A DNA stretch of 64,000 bases, taken from positions 5,767,227 to 5,831,226 of the forward strand of contig NC_019693.1 in assembly GCF_000317105.1 (NCBI RefSeq), given 5' to 3'. Each line of letters starts with the position of its first letter. Positions within the stretch are counted from its first letter, which is position 1. This document shows positions 34,727 to 45,439 of the stretch, one piece after another. The notes beneath the pieces are model-generated. The model was not told the origin of the DNA. It made no database searches and was given only the letters and a program-made list of their open reading frames with translations. The translations under genes were made by a program, and so were the position numbers. This DNA comes from Oscillatoria acuminata PCC 6304 (lineage in GTDB: Bacteria; Cyanobacteriota; Cyanobacteriia; Cyanobacteriales; Laspinemataceae).

Positions 34727-37700
34727 CTATTTTTCGCTCATCGCTTCTATCCCTATCCAATCTTTAGGAACACCCTGTTTAATATACTTATGACAACGCT
34801 GCAAATAGAGAAGCGCCGCCCGATCGCTGGGGTTAAGGGTGAGAATTTGCTCAAATAGGGTTTGGGATTGCTCGAAATTGCCTTCTTGATAACAGGCGAT
34901 CGCCAGTTCAAACTGGGCTAAGGTTTTGCTTTTGAGTTCGATGCAGTCGTGGGGTTCGGAATTGTAAATTTCAAAGACAGCCACACTGACTTTTTTGCCT
35001 TTGACTTGGACGCGATCTAAGAATCGATATTGATAGAACTCCCGGTTTTCCAGTTTATTTAAGGTGTCTTCACTAATTAAAATTGCTGAACCATATTGTT
35101 TAGTTAATCCTTCTAATCGGGAGGCTAAATTGACCGCATCGGAAATCACCGTACTTTCCATCCGTTCGGCTTCGCCAATGGTTCCTAGCATTAAACTGCC
35201 GGTATGCAAGCCGATACCGATTTGAATGGGGACTTGTCCGTTTTCCTGGCGATGTTCGTTAAATAACTTGACTTGATGTTGCATGGCGATCGCCCCGGAT
35301 ACGGCATCGTCGGCAGAGTTGGGGAAGAGGGCCATAATCGCATCCCCAATATATTTATCGATGAATCCGTTGCGATCGCGGATAATCGGACTGACTCGGC
35401 TTAAGTAACTATTAATAAAATGAAAGGTTTCTTCGGGGGACATTTCCTCGGATAGGCTGGTAAAATCCCGAATGTCCGAAAATAAGACGGTCATTTCTTT
35501 TTTGATATGATTGCCCAATTTCACATCTACGATACTTTCTTGGCCGAGAAAATGCAAAAAGTCATGGGGAACAAATCTGCCATAAGCCGCATTAATTTTA
35601 GCCAGCCGAATATGAGTTTTAATCCGGGTGAGTAGTTCATTTTTATTAAAGGGTTTCATTAAATAATCATTGGCCCCGGCGCTAAAGCCTTCTACAAGAT
35701 CCGAGACTTGATTTTTTGCAGTCAGCATAACAATGGGGAGGTCGATCGCTGCAAATTTTTGACGAATTTTTTCGCAGACTTCATATCCAGTCATCCGAGG
35801 CATCATGACATCGAGGAGGATTAAGTCGGGCTTAAATCCATTTTCAATAATTTCTAAGGCTTTTAGACCATTGGCGGCGCGGGTAATGGCATAATTTTGC
35901 AGGGAGAGGGTATTGGCGAGAACTTGTAGGTTGATCGGTTCATCATCAACGATTAAAATTTTGAATTCTGCCCCTTCACTGATATAAATTTCTGTGGCTA
36001 AAACGGGGTTATTTAGAGAGGTCTGTTGAGTCACCGGGGCCGGGGTCCGATTGAGGCGTTCGGGATAAATGAGAGGGGGTTTTTTGGGGGCGACGGCAGC
36101 AGTTGTGCGGGGTAAGGTAAAGGTAAAGCATGACCCTTTTCCCACTTCAGATTCAACGTCAATGCTTCCGTGATGTAATTCGATGAGTTGCTTGGCGATC
36201 GCCAATCCTAATCCAGTTCCGCCATATTCTCGGGCGGTGGAACCATCGGCTTGTTCAAAGGATTCAAAAATGCGACTGAGTTTGTCTTGGGGAATGCCAA
36301 TTCCAGTATCGGTAACGGTAATGGCTACAAAGTCGTCTACTATTTTAGCTGACACTTCAACTAAGCCGGATTCGGTAAATTTGATGCCATTGCCAATGAG
36401 GTTATGGAGGATTTGCTGCACCCGATTTTCATCGGCATTGACGGCGATAAAGTCGGCGGGGATAGCATTAATCAGTTGTAAGTCTTTATCCTCAATTAAG
36501 GGTTTACTCAAATTGAGGACAACTTGGGCGATCGCCCGCAAATCTAAGGGTTTGAGTTGCAGTTCGATATTTTTATGTTTAAGTTGAGAAAAATCGAGGA
36601 TATCATTGACTAAATGGGATAACCGGCGACCACTGGTGGTGATGGTTTCTAAATTAAAAATGGTCGGTTCTGATAAGGGTCCGGTTACCCCATCAATTAA
36701 GGAATCAGCAATGCCAATAATCCCATTCAGGGGAGTGCGGAGTTCATGGGAGGTATTGGCTAGAAATTCATCTTTGAGTCCATCAAGACGTTTGAGTTCT
36801 TGATTTTTTTCTTCTAAGGTTTTGGCATATTTCGCTAATTGGTGATAGGATAATTTTAGGTTACTCCAGAGGGTGTAGCCGATGCTAAAGACCCCGGCAC
36901 TGACGAGGGCTAAGATGGGGGTAAAAAAAGGAATTAACCAACCGGATAAAAAGGCGAGGTAGGAAGTACCAATTAGAACCACGGCCCCGAGGATAATTCC
37001 GGGTCCGGACCAGCGGGTTCTTAGCCAGAGGGAACCGAGGAGAGCACTATATCCAGAACTGAGAAAAATTAACCCCCATTTTAAGGATTTGGGGGTAGCA
37101 TATAGCATCGAACGGTTATCGAGGGCGCTACTTAAAATTTGGCTGGTTAAATTGGCATGAATGACCACTCCGGGCATTAATTCGGGGATGCCAAACAGGG
37201 TATTAGTATAGGGGGTTTGAAAGGAGTCATTCAGACTGGGGGCTTCAGCCCCAATCAAGATAATGCGATCGCGAAACAAATCCGGGGGAATGCGATTTTC
37301 CAACACCTCGGTGAGGGAAATATGAGCAAAGCGGTCGAGTCCACCGCGATAGTTGACTAATATTTGATAGCCACCCCCGTCTCGTTTACTATATTCTCCC
37401 TCGTTGCCGGTGAGGGGAATAAATTTAGCTTGACCCAGTTGATAAATGGATTGGGCTTCATCGGCAACTGCCAATTCAATCCCTTCCGTTTCTAAATATT
37501 TTAAGGCTAGAAGGGTGGCAAATCCTTCAAGTAATGTCCCATCGGGTTTCCCAACCAAAACCATGCCCCGGCGGATTTTTCCATCGCGATCGAGTAACAT
37601 ATCGTTGGAGGCCACTTGTCCGAGTTCCGCTAATCGGGGCGGGGGTGCAATTGGGTTTCCGGCAACTTTTTCCACTCCAATGAGATTAGGAGTGATTTCA

Positions 37701-38053
37701 AATAGGGCAGTTAATTCTTCATGACCCGGTTCTACGGGCAAATCCCGGTAAATATCTAATCCAATCAATCGCGGGTTTTGAGCGTTGATATTTTGGATTA
37801 ATTGGGTCATGATGCGATCGCTCATTGGCCATTGTTGGACATACTTGATGTCCGGTTCATTAATGGTAATGATGACAATTCGCGAGTCTATGGATTCTTG
37901 GGGACGCAGGCGAAACCAGGTATCTAGGGCGGCCCATTCAAACAAATGTAAAAAACCAGCGCTACTCAAGGCAACAATCACCCCAGCAACTGCTGGAGTG
38001 ATTAGGATTGGGCCACGCCACCCGCCGATTTTTTGTTGTAACTGTTGCCACAT
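34727..38053 (-). CDS. CHASE2 hybrid histidine kinase with receiver and nucleotide cyclase
   Basis: A 1108-residue signalling protein. In order: one membrane helix (17-36); an extracellular CHASE2 domain (about 40-310); three more helices (322-395); and a HisKA dimer domain with phospho-acceptor H436 in NTSHELRTPLNG. An HATPase domain ('GGTGLGLAIAKQLI') and a receiver domain ('ILIVDDEP', 'LLDVMMPRMTG', 'MLTAK', 'KPF') follow. A class III adenylate/guanylate cyclase ends the chain, with metal-binding Asp in FSDIRDF and GDAIMALF, then a short TPR-like tail. The ligand of CHASE2 is unknown. It could pass an outer signal by phosphorelay to cyclic nucleotide output. The adjacent leftward cluster (DUF928, CHAT, adhesin) may be functionally linked. 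Confidence 0.88.
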   Translation of the reverse strand: MWQQLQQKIGGWRGPILITPAVAGVIVALSSAGFLHLFEWAALDTWFRLRPQESIDSRIVIITINEPDIKYVQQWPMSDRIMTQLIQNINAQNPRLIGLDIYRDLPVEPGHEELTALFEITPNLIGVEKVAGNPIAPPPRLAELGQVASNDMLLDRDGKIRRGMVLVGKPDGTLLEGFATLLALKYLETEGIELAVADEAQSIYQLGQAKFIPLTGNEGEYSKRDGGGYQILVNYRGGLDRFAHISLTEVLENRIPPDLFRDRIILIGAEAPSLNDSFQTPYTNTLFGIPELMPGVVIHANLTSQILSSALDNRSMLYATPKSLKWGLIFLSSGYSALLGSLWLRTRWSGPGIILGAVVLIGTSYLAFLSGWLIPFFTPILALVSAGVFSIGYTLWSNLKLSYHQLAKYAKTLEEKNQELKRLDGLKDEFLANTSHELRTPLNGIIGIADSLIDGVTGPLSEPTIFNLETITTSGRRLSHLVNDILDFSQLKHKNIELQLKPLDLRAIAQVVLNLSKPLIEDKDLQLINAIPADFIAVNADENRVQQILHNLIGNGIKFTESGLVEVSAKIVDDFVAITVTDTGIGIPQDKLSRIFESFEQADGSTAREYGGTGLGLAIAKQLIELHHGSIDVESEVGKGSCFTFTLPRTTAAVAPKKPPLIYPERLNRTPAPVTQQTSLNNPVLATEIYISEGAEFKILIVDDEPINLQVLANTLSLQNYAITRAANGLKALEIIENGFKPDLILLDVMMPRMTGYEVCEKIRQKFAAIDLPIVMLTAKNQVSDLVEGFSAGANDYLMKPFNKNELLTRIKTHIRLAKINAAYGRFVPHDFLHFLGQESIVDVKLGNHIKKEMTVLFSDIRDFTSLSEEMSPEETFHFINSYLSRVSPIIRDRNGFIDKYIGDAIMALFPNSADDAVSGAIAMQHQVKLFNEHRQENGQVPIQIGIGLHTGSLMLGTIGEAERMESTVISDAVNLASRLEGLTKQYGSAILISEDTLNKLENREFYQYRFLDRVQVKGKKVSVAVFEIYNSEPHDCIELKSKTLAQFELAIACYQEGNFEQSQTLFEQILTLNPSDRAALLYLQRCHKYIKQGVPKDWIGIEAMSEK

Positions 38054-38145
38054 AGTTTGCTTGAACCCTGTCCTGTTTTAAGAGAGATAGATGCACCCGT
38101 TCAGAATTGCCCCTCCCTGGTTTTCTCACATAATACAAGAGAGAC

Positions 38146-39027
38146 TTAGGGTGAGGGTTGGACGATCACAGGACTAGAGGCGATCGCCTCTAATCCGACT
38201 TGTCCGAGGAGACTGCGCCACTCTTCGGCTAAAGTGAGATTATCCGGCTGGTTGATTTGGGCGACGGCTAAGGTTGTGAGGGTATCGTACCAGACCCCGG
38301 CTTCTGCATAAGCAGTTGCCAAGGAGAGGGCCTCTAAGTCCCCTTCCGTGGGGAGGGCTTCCACGCGCTTCACCCATCCCGTGACGCTGTAACTATCCGG
38401 CTGTAGCCGCCCACTGACATCTAAGGGGACGAAGAACCAGAGATAGTCCTTGTCAATTTCCAGTTCCGGTGCAGTTTCCGGCAGGGTAAAACTGACAATT
38501 GAACCACCACCGTTGATTTCTAAGGTAGTTTGGTAGTGATGATTCCCGTCTTGATCTTGGATGCTGAAAAAGACTTTTTCCGTTGCGGTGGGTGGCACAT
38601 AAACAAAGAACGTGGGACGTGCGGAGATGGTGCGTCCATGTTGGGTGGCGGGTAAAAGGGCGATCGCCTCTAGCCCCTGAGCCCCCGGGCTGAGAGACCC
38701 CTCCTCCCCCCGGCTGCCACCACTGACACTGGTTAGGGGGGCAGCTTCTCCAGGAGGGGCAAATCTCACGTTACCGCGAGTGCCTCCCCCCACACTGCTT
38801 GCGGGGGCAGCCTCTCCAGGAGGGGCAAATCTCACGTTACCGCGAGTGCCTCCTCCCACGCTGGTTGCGGGGGTCGGGTCGCCGGGGGGCCGAAATTGGA
38901 GGCTAATCAAGGTAGGGACTTTAACCGATTCCGCTTGGACGGGCTGGGCCAAAGCGGATAGGGCCATTGCCCCGGCGAGGGCTACAAACATGAAGCTGGG
39001 AATAACAATGCGTGGCCTGTAGTTCAT
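38146..39027 (-). CDS. DUF928 protein with tandem Pro/Gly repeat
   Basis: A 293-residue exported protein. The signal peptide runs to about residue 32 (hydrophobic 'FMFVALAGAMALSALA', then QPVQA). A 22-residue unit ('RFAPPGEAAPASSVGGGTRG' type) is repeated about three times, also as DNA (38702-38898, period 66). The last ~190 residues are DUF928 ('GRTISARPTFFVYVPPTATE', 'DKDYLWFFVPLDV'). The function of DUF928 is unknown, but it occurs beside CHAT and haemagglutinin-like genes in cyanobacteria. The start at 39027 has GAGGTG upstream; the frame is open to 39114 inside the CHAT gene's end. It is 50 bases after the CHAT gene. Confidence 0.78.
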   Translation of the reverse strand: MNYRPRIVIPSFMFVALAGAMALSALAQPVQAESVKVPTLISLQFRPPGDPTPATSVGGGTRGNVRFAPPGEAAPASSVGGGTRGNVRFAPPGEAAPLTSVSGGSRGEEGSLSPGAQGLEAIALLPATQHGRTISARPTFFVYVPPTATEKVFFSIQDQDGNHHYQTTLEINGGGSIVSFTLPETAPELEIDKDYLWFFVPLDVSGRLQPDSYSVTGWVKRVEALPTEGDLEALSLATAYAEAGVWYDTLTTLAVAQINQPDNLTLAEEWRSLLGQVGLEAIASSPVIVQPSP

Positions 39028-39077
39028 TAGGGACACCTCATTAGTTTGGGGAAAACATAGAACAGTAGAAACCCGTT

Positions 39078-41630
39078 TCATAACCAATTTCCGACTAAAA
39101 TAAACGCCGACCAATAATAGGGATGTTTGTGCAAGGGGTCATTTAATAGGGCCAATTGAGCTTGGCGCAACGCCTCGGTTTTTGTCATTCCTCCCTCAGT
39201 TCGGGTTAATTGGCGATAAAACTCGCTCATTAAATCAGCGGTAGATTGGTCGTGAACGGACCAGAGACTAGCCAGGGTGCTGCGGGCTCCGGAACGGAGT
39301 GCAAATCCTGCTAAACCGAGTGTAGCACGTTTGTCGCCAGTTGCTGTTTGACAAGCACTCATCACTAATAGCTCAATGGGTTTGAGAATTCCTAAGCGTT
39401 GCTTATTAAAAAATTGATCGAAGTCTTTAATCGCAATTCGACCGTCCCAAGTCAGTAAAAAGGTTTCCTCGGGATTAGAACTAAATTGTCCGTGGGTGGC
39501 TAGGTGAATAATGGGGTAAGATTTCCGATTAAGTTGAGCTTCAAATTGGGCGCGAGTAAATTGGCGATCGAGCAAGGTATCCCCGGAAACTTCTTGGGTA
39601 ATTTGTTGGAACTCTTGGGCGACTCCGGGGAGGGGGGAAAATCCTTGTCGCCCTTCGGTTAACCCAGCAGTGAGGGCGGTGAGTTTTTCCTGGCTGAGTC
39701 CTTGGGGAAACAGTTGTAACCCTGGACTGAGAGCAGTATTATAGGTTTCAATCAAATAACGGCTGCCGTCATACAGGGCGGCCAGGGGAATGGATGCGAA
39801 ACCGCCATCGGGAATAAAGACGAGGGTGGTAATCTCACTTTTAGCTAAATCTGCTTCGACGGGTCGAATCAGCCAGTCATAGACTTGGGCGGAAATGCGC
39901 AACCGTTCCGGGGAGGAATAGCCGGGGTGCATGGCCGATCGCAGGTCTTCCAGGGTGGCTTCGATGCGACTGCCACTCAGGGGAGTGGTATAATGGCGCA
40001 AGGGTTGATCCGGCAAGGAGAGAATCACTTCCAGGCGATCGGGTAAGACAATGGGATAAATTGCAGCCGCTTGAGTATCAATTTGCTCTAATTGTACCGG
40101 CTGCATATCTAAGCAAGCCTCTCGGAAAAAGTTGTCTAATTCAGCAATTTGCAAGGCTTCCATGACTTGTCTGGCTTGTTCAATGTCTTTCGGGGTGGCA
40201 TCGGGTTGGAGGAGTAAACTCACCAGTTCGCGATAGACAGGTTCTACACTTTCTTTGAAATCAAACTGGAGGTCCGGAGAAATGGCTACTAAGTCCCGGC
40301 GCAAGTTTTTCAAGGTTTCAAAGGCAATATTATACGCCGTGAGGGCTGGTTGAAGTTGCTGCTGCTGGGTGAAAATCTGACCCAGTTGCCAAGCAGCAGG
40401 GGCGATAATTTCATCAGCTTGAATGGATTGGGCGATTTGGAGGGCTTGTTCCGTGAGGGTTTTGGCTTCTTGCCACTGTTCGGCTTGGCGGTAAAGCTGC
40501 CCCAGTTGGGTGAGGGCGTAGGCTTGCGATCGCCCATCTTGTAGTTCCTTGGCGATCGCAATGACTTCGGCTAACCCTTGGGCTATTTCGGGCAAATCTT
40601 CCCCCATTTTGCTCCAACTGGCGGCAAAATTGACCCGGGCATAGAGGGCGGCTTGACTCGGGGGAAGGGTGGCGAGGTGAGATTGCAGTTGGGGGCGTAA
40701 TCGGACGGCGGCATCCCAGTCACCGAGGGCGATGAATAGGCTAAACTGGTTGAGTTGGGCTTGCGATCGCGTCAGGGGTTCCGTGGCTAATTGTTCCGCT
40801 TGTTGATAGTAGGTAATGGCGATATCATGGCGATGTAAATACCGGGCGATGTTCCCGATATTGAGTAAGGTGGCGCTAGTATCCCCCGGGGATTGGAGGC
40901 GATCGCTGACTCGCCAACTCTGTTCTAAAACTGCCTGGGATTGTTCTAAATCCCCGATGGTTTGGAGGGCAACCCCCAAACTCCGCAATCCATCGGCTTT
41001 CAAGAGGGTATCCGGTTTTTGATCTAACTCAATAATCCATTCTTCTAACAACGTGCGAGCGCGGCGATACTGACCCAAGGCTTGCAGGGCTTGGGCTTGG
41101 TTAATCAGACTCCCTAACTTACCCAGGTCATCTCCAGCGTGAGTATAAGTCGCGGTGGCTTGTCTCCAGGTCTCCAAAGCAGCTTGATTTTGTCCAGCAG
41201 CGAGTTCCAGAATGCCCCGAGTATTCAAGGCTTGGGCGAAAATCGCCAACCCTCTGGAGGGCAGGGGATTAACCTGTTGCAAGAGTTCCAAACTCTCGGC
41301 GATGGCGGTGGCGGCTTGGGGGCGGCGGCCTAACTTATGATAAGCTAAGGCCAGATAAGTGAGAGTTTGGGCTTGGTCTAAGGGGGCGAGGCGAGTGGTA
41401 TAAATGGCTGATGCCTTTTCCCATAGCTTGGTTGCCTCTAGGAATTGTCCCTGTTGATAGTGGCTGGTACCCCGTTGGACTAATTCGGTGGGGTCGGAGG
41501 TTTGGGAGACCGCCATCGAGATGGGGGAGGCGGGATGGGGGTGGAGAATTATGATAATTGTGAGGATTGTGAGCAGGAAAAATTGCCGGATTTGACGGGA
41601 CTGGAGATAGGTTGTGAGGGTTCTGATCAT
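39078..41630 (-). CDS. TPR-CHAT (caspase-like) protein
   Basis: An 850-residue protein. An N-terminal hydrophobic helix (19-32, signal or anchor) precedes some ten TPR units (about 45-440). A CHAT domain ends the chain. The caspase-like catalytic pair is visible as H713 in HLATHGQF and C760 in SACQT. CHAT proteases of this fold are known to be activated through their TPR partners, as in Craspase and in toxin systems, but most cyanobacterial copies are uncharacterised. The ATG has GGGGAGG upstream and lies only 2 bases after the stop of the adhesin gene, so the two are co-translated. A secreted or membrane place is implied by the N terminus. Confidence 0.85.
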   Translation of the reverse strand: MIRTLTTYLQSRQIRQFFLLTILTIIIILHPHPASPISMAVSQTSDPTELVQRGTSHYQQGQFLEATKLWEKASAIYTTRLAPLDQAQTLTYLALAYHKLGRRPQAATAIAESLELLQQVNPLPSRGLAIFAQALNTRGILELAAGQNQAALETWRQATATYTHAGDDLGKLGSLINQAQALQALGQYRRARTLLEEWIIELDQKPDTLLKADGLRSLGVALQTIGDLEQSQAVLEQSWRVSDRLQSPGDTSATLLNIGNIARYLHRHDIAITYYQQAEQLATEPLTRSQAQLNQFSLFIALGDWDAAVRLRPQLQSHLATLPPSQAALYARVNFAASWSKMGEDLPEIAQGLAEVIAIAKELQDGRSQAYALTQLGQLYRQAEQWQEAKTLTEQALQIAQSIQADEIIAPAAWQLGQIFTQQQQLQPALTAYNIAFETLKNLRRDLVAISPDLQFDFKESVEPVYRELVSLLLQPDATPKDIEQARQVMEALQIAELDNFFREACLDMQPVQLEQIDTQAAAIYPIVLPDRLEVILSLPDQPLRHYTTPLSGSRIEATLEDLRSAMHPGYSSPERLRISAQVYDWLIRPVEADLAKSEITTLVFIPDGGFASIPLAALYDGSRYLIETYNTALSPGLQLFPQGLSQEKLTALTAGLTEGRQGFSPLPGVAQEFQQITQEVSGDTLLDRQFTRAQFEAQLNRKSYPIIHLATHGQFSSNPEETFLLTWDGRIAIKDFDQFFNKQRLGILKPIELLVMSACQTATGDKRATLGLAGFALRSGARSTLASLWSVHDQSTADLMSEFYRQLTRTEGGMTKTEALRQAQLALLNDPLHKHPYYWSAFILVGNWL

Positions 41631-41632
41631 GG

Positions 41633-44600
41633 CTATTGTGCCTCCCCAATGGGTGAGGTGGGTGAGGAAGGACAGGGTGGGAGACGATCGCCCAGGGTGG
41701 CGGGTATAGTAGCAATTAAGGCGATGTTTCCCTCTGGATTAATCCTCCATTCGGTTGCTTCTACCAACGGTGGCAAGGGTTGCGATCGCCCCGGGATTAC
41801 TGTTTGAGTCGCGGTTGTGTTCTGTGGGGAAAATTGGCGCAAATCCTCCCAGACGGTTTGACCCCGGATTGTCTCATTGGGGTCTGACGGTAATCCCCCC
41901 CGTCCAACAATAGTAAACGAATTGCCCTGATCTGCCGCACAACCGACGGTGACTTGGTTATTGATGTCTGAAAGCTGCTGCGGCAAGTCCACCAATCCAG
42001 ACCCCGGGGCGACTTCGGGAGTGGAGAGGGTGACATTGCCAGAAACTCCCAATTCAGAACTTGCCGTGATATCACTTCGGGGGGTGGGTTGGGCTCTAAA
42101 TTCTAATCCGAGAATTCCTTCAGCAGAGAGTTGAATATTCCCCCCATCCCCTTCAAAAGCATTGGCAGTAATATCACTATTTTCTGTGGGAAAGGCGAGA
42201 ACAACTGGGGCCGAAATATTGATATTTCCCCCATCGCCACCGGCCCCTGCCGTTCCCGCTGTCGCTGTAATTTGACTGCCTCGCCGCATCAGGAGGCCAC
42301 TACTGACTTCTAATTGCAAATTGCCCCCTTGAGAGGCGGTAGTTTCTCCGGTAATAGAGGACTGATTATCTAACAGTAAATTTCCGGTTTGAACTTGCAC
42401 ATCCCCCCCCCTGCCTATGGTTATACTGCTGGTTGTAATCTGACTCTGATCCAAGGCGATCGCCTCGGTGACTTGAATTCTGACTTCTCCTCCATCTCCC
42501 TGTCCCTCAGTTTTAGCACTGACTTGAGAATTATCTATTAACGAGAGAATTCTTGCATTAATATTCACTTCTCCGCCATCACCGATTGCTGTGGATTCGA
42601 CGCTACTATCAATAGAAGATTCCGCCGATACCACAATCTCTCCAGCTTGAATTGTCACACTTCCGGCATTCCCAATACCTTGGGTAAAACTGGAGATTGC
42701 TGCCTTGTCATTGATTAGCAATGAGGGAGTATTGACGACGATATTACCTGCATTTCCGCGCCCGGTGGTCCGGACTCGACTCCAGATAAATGAACCCCGT
42801 TCATTGGCCCCGGGTTGGTTAATAATCACCTCTTCTGTAGCATTAATTGTGATGTTTCCAGCATTTCCTTCTCCATAGGTAGTAGAATTAATTCCCGCCC
42901 CATCAGCCATTATTAATGCCCCCGTATTCAGTTCGATTCCTGCGGCATTTCCCGAGGCAGAAGGCCCTCCGACTAAGTTGAAGATTCGGCTTTCATCACT
43001 GTCCAAATTTCCGGTTAGGGATAGGCGATCACGAGCATTAATCACAATTCGACCGGCATCTCCCTCCAGGTAGGTACTATTATTAATTAGGCTCCCATTC
43101 AACAGATCAACACTCCCGGCATTAATCTGAATATCTGCCGTGCTACCTCCATCAAAGTTACTCACATTTACCCGAGCATTATTACTCAACTTTACCGTTT
43201 CCGCTAGAATAAAAATATTGCCAGTATTCCCGTTCCCTCGGGTAATATTGGACAGATCTGACCGAATGTTATCCAAGGAATTAGCCGTAATTCTAATATC
43301 CCCAGCTTGTCCCTCTCCAAAGGTTGCTACGCCAATTTGTCCAGTTGATTCCAGCATTAAATTTCCCGTTTGTATGCGGATATCACCACTCTTTCCTCCG
43401 GTTCGAGTCAGGGAAACTATTCCACTGCTGCCGCCATAATTGGGATTAAAATTATTTTCATTGATGGGTTCTAAGGGGACTGCCATCGTTGTCCCTTGAT
43501 GTTCCAAAGAGATCTGCAAGCGATAGGTATCCCCCACATCCACCTGATCCCCTTCTAGGAGTTCCACGGGATGGGAAACCGTATCGAATTCCCCCACGCC
43601 AATTACATAAGTGCCTGGATCTAGGCGATTAACTGAAATATAGGAATCTTGTTCGACACTACTGCCTAAAGCACCATCGTTCATACTAGCGTCATCATTT
43701 AGGGCAATAATCTCTCCTGTCCAGCGATCAAATAGAAACAGTTCCGAATCAAAGCTACCAGGAATATCCTGATATCCATCGCCCCCATCAATATCAAAAA
43801 TAGCCCGTCCCGCTGCCACAACAGTAAAGGAAAAATAATCAAAACTCTCGGTTGCTGGGGCAAATACTGTATTGCCACTCCGGATTTCCTCCGCCGTTCG
43901 TTCTACGGTAACATAGGGAATTCCACCGGGACCCGATGCCTCGACTTCTGGATTAAAATCCCGGATAAATTCTAAGTCATCCAGACTAAAAAGGGTGACC
44001 TCATTGGTATCAAAAGGGGAGGCCAAAAACCGGCCACTATTTCCAGCAATAGTGATGCTTTCTGTGGCGGTTACCGTAATGTTGCCAGCGTTTCCCGTCT
44101 GGGTAGCAATGGTAATGATTTGTCCCCCACTTTCTATGGATAACCGATTTAAGTTTAAGTCAATATCTCCCCCCGCTTGATGACTCTCCGTAACTGTGGC
44201 AATAAATCCGCGATCGCGCAAGCGAACCTCCCCCACAGGATTATTCGCGTCATTAATCCTAATCTGTCCACTCCCTCCACTCTCCACCCCTTGAGATTGA
44301 GAGAGAATTCCACTAAATAACCCATCGGGACTAAACCCAGAAATCTCTAAAACCGGCGTATTAATCTGAATAGTTCCAGCGGGTCCAATTCCTGCTGTCT
44401 CTGTAGTAATTCTCCCCCCCGAAGTCAGACTCACTGAATTGCCCGTAACCTGAATATTTCCCCCAGTTCCTAATGCTCCCGAGGAGACTAAATTGCTAAT
44501 CAGACTGCGCTCACTCAGGCGGATATCCCCCCAGGCATGGACTCGAATATCCCCGGCCCTGGAATCAATTTCACCCCCATTCAGTGGCAGTCCAGAGAGC

Positions 44601-45439
44601 AACTGAGAACCGCCGATTAGAGTGATATGATTCCCCTGTACTTGAATACTCCCATTGCTGCCGGTGACATCCACGATCGCCCCATTTGTCAGGGTAACAT
44701 CAGACCCCCTGACGGTTTTAGAAAACTCGGGAATAGTATTTTCTAGGGCAATTTCTCCGGAACTAATTCCCGCTAAGGTAATGTTACCCAACGGGGCGAG
44801 TAGCTGTCCCCCGTTCATGCTCACATTCCCGCCTAAAATAGCTAAATTGCGCTGTTGTGCCACTTCTAAGCGGGACCCTTCTAGGGTGATATTTCCCCCG
44901 GTTGGACCATATTGTAATCCGATGGGAACTGCTAGGGTGAGGAGGGGGGATTCGGTGGGATTTGTAGCACTAAAGAGATGGCGATCGCTAAACTGGATTG
45001 CCTCCGCTGTAGATAGAACAAATGACCCGCCTATATCCAGGGTAGCATTGGGACCCAAAACAATTCCATTCGGATTGATTAAAAACAGATTGCTGTTGCC
45101 ATTGGCGCGAATTAAACCATCAATATTGGAGAGATTACTGCCCGTAATTCGACTAATAATATGGATAATATCCGGGCTATTATTAAAATAGGCTTCAATA
45201 CCCGTGGGAACTGAAAATTCTGTAAAACTATGAAATAAATTTCCCCCCGCCTGGGTTCCCCCTTCAATCGTCAAACCCGTCCCTTGATTGATCACTTGGG
45301 ACGGATTGGGTAAGGTGCGATCGGGGACAATTTGTGCCCTCACTGGTCCTGCACAACCTGCAAAGAACAAAGATATGACCCAGAGACGGTGCCACCGATG
45401 TTTTAGGATTCCTCCTGCTCGTTTTGCTTTGGACATCAT
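41633..45439 (-). CDS. TpsA-like filamentous adhesin, copy 1
   Basis: A 1268-residue secreted protein. After a signal peptide (to about residue 35, '...GCAGPVRAQ') comes the two-partner-secretion haemagglutination domain, with 'IPNPNGIVLGPNATLDIGGS'-type text (LINPNGIVLG). A long beta-helix of 'GNAGNITVTATE'-type repeats follows. Around 530-650 a bacterial pre-peptidase-like beta domain ('FDYFSFTVVAAGRAIFDIDG', 'DSYISVNRLDPGTYVIGVGE') is inserted. Export needs a TpsB/FhaC pore, not in this window. It is 95+ % alike to the next gene at both ends. Its stop is 2 bases before the CHAT gene start. Confidence 0.85.
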   Translation of the reverse strand: MMSKAKRAGGILKHRWHRLWVISLFFAGCAGPVRAQIVPDRTLPNPSQVINQGTGLTIEGGTQAGGNLFHSFTEFSVPTGIEAYFNNSPDIIHIISRITGSNLSNIDGLIRANGNSNLFLINPNGIVLGPNATLDIGGSFVLSTAEAIQFSDRHLFSATNPTESPLLTLAVPIGLQYGPTGGNITLEGSRLEVAQQRNLAILGGNVSMNGGQLLAPLGNITLAGISSGEIALENTIPEFSKTVRGSDVTLTNGAIVDVTGSNGSIQVQGNHITLIGGSQLLSGLPLNGGEIDSRAGDIRVHAWGDIRLSERSLISNLVSSGALGTGGNIQVTGNSVSLTSGGRITTETAGIGPAGTIQINTPVLEISGFSPDGLFSGILSQSQGVESGGSGQIRINDANNPVGEVRLRDRGFIATVTESHQAGGDIDLNLNRLSIESGGQIITIATQTGNAGNITVTATESITIAGNSGRFLASPFDTNEVTLFSLDDLEFIRDFNPEVEASGPGGIPYVTVERTAEEIRSGNTVFAPATESFDYFSFTVVAAGRAIFDIDGGDGYQDIPGSFDSELFLFDRWTGEIIALNDDASMNDGALGSSVEQDSYISVNRLDPGTYVIGVGEFDTVSHPVELLEGDQVDVGDTYRLQISLEHQGTTMAVPLEPINENNFNPNYGGSSGIVSLTRTGGKSGDIRIQTGNLMLESTGQIGVATFGEGQAGDIRITANSLDNIRSDLSNITRGNGNTGNIFILAETVKLSNNARVNVSNFDGGSTADIQINAGSVDLLNGSLINNSTYLEGDAGRIVINARDRLSLTGNLDSDESRIFNLVGGPSASGNAAGIELNTGALIMADGAGINSTTYGEGNAGNITINATEEVIINQPGANERGSFIWSRVRTTGRGNAGNIVVNTPSLLINDKAAISSFTQGIGNAGSVTIQAGEIVVSAESSIDSSVESTAIGDGGEVNINARILSLIDNSQVSAKTEGQGDGGEVRIQVTEAIALDQSQITTSSITIGRGGDVQVQTGNLLLDNQSSITGETTASQGGNLQLEVSSGLLMRRGSQITATAGTAGAGGDGGNINISAPVVLAFPTENSDITANAFEGDGGNIQLSAEGILGLEFRAQPTPRSDITASSELGVSGNVTLSTPEVAPGSGLVDLPQQLSDINNQVTVGCAADQGNSFTIVGRGGLPSDPNETIRGQTVWEDLRQFSPQNTTATQTVIPGRSQPLPPLVEATEWRINPEGNIALIATIPATLGDRLPPCPSSPTSPIGEAQ

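Noticed and set aside
44655-45191. 178-codon + strand frames opposite both adhesin genes (also at 48816-49352)
   Set aside because: They are reverse readings of the repetitive adhesin DNA, copied because the genes are duplicated.
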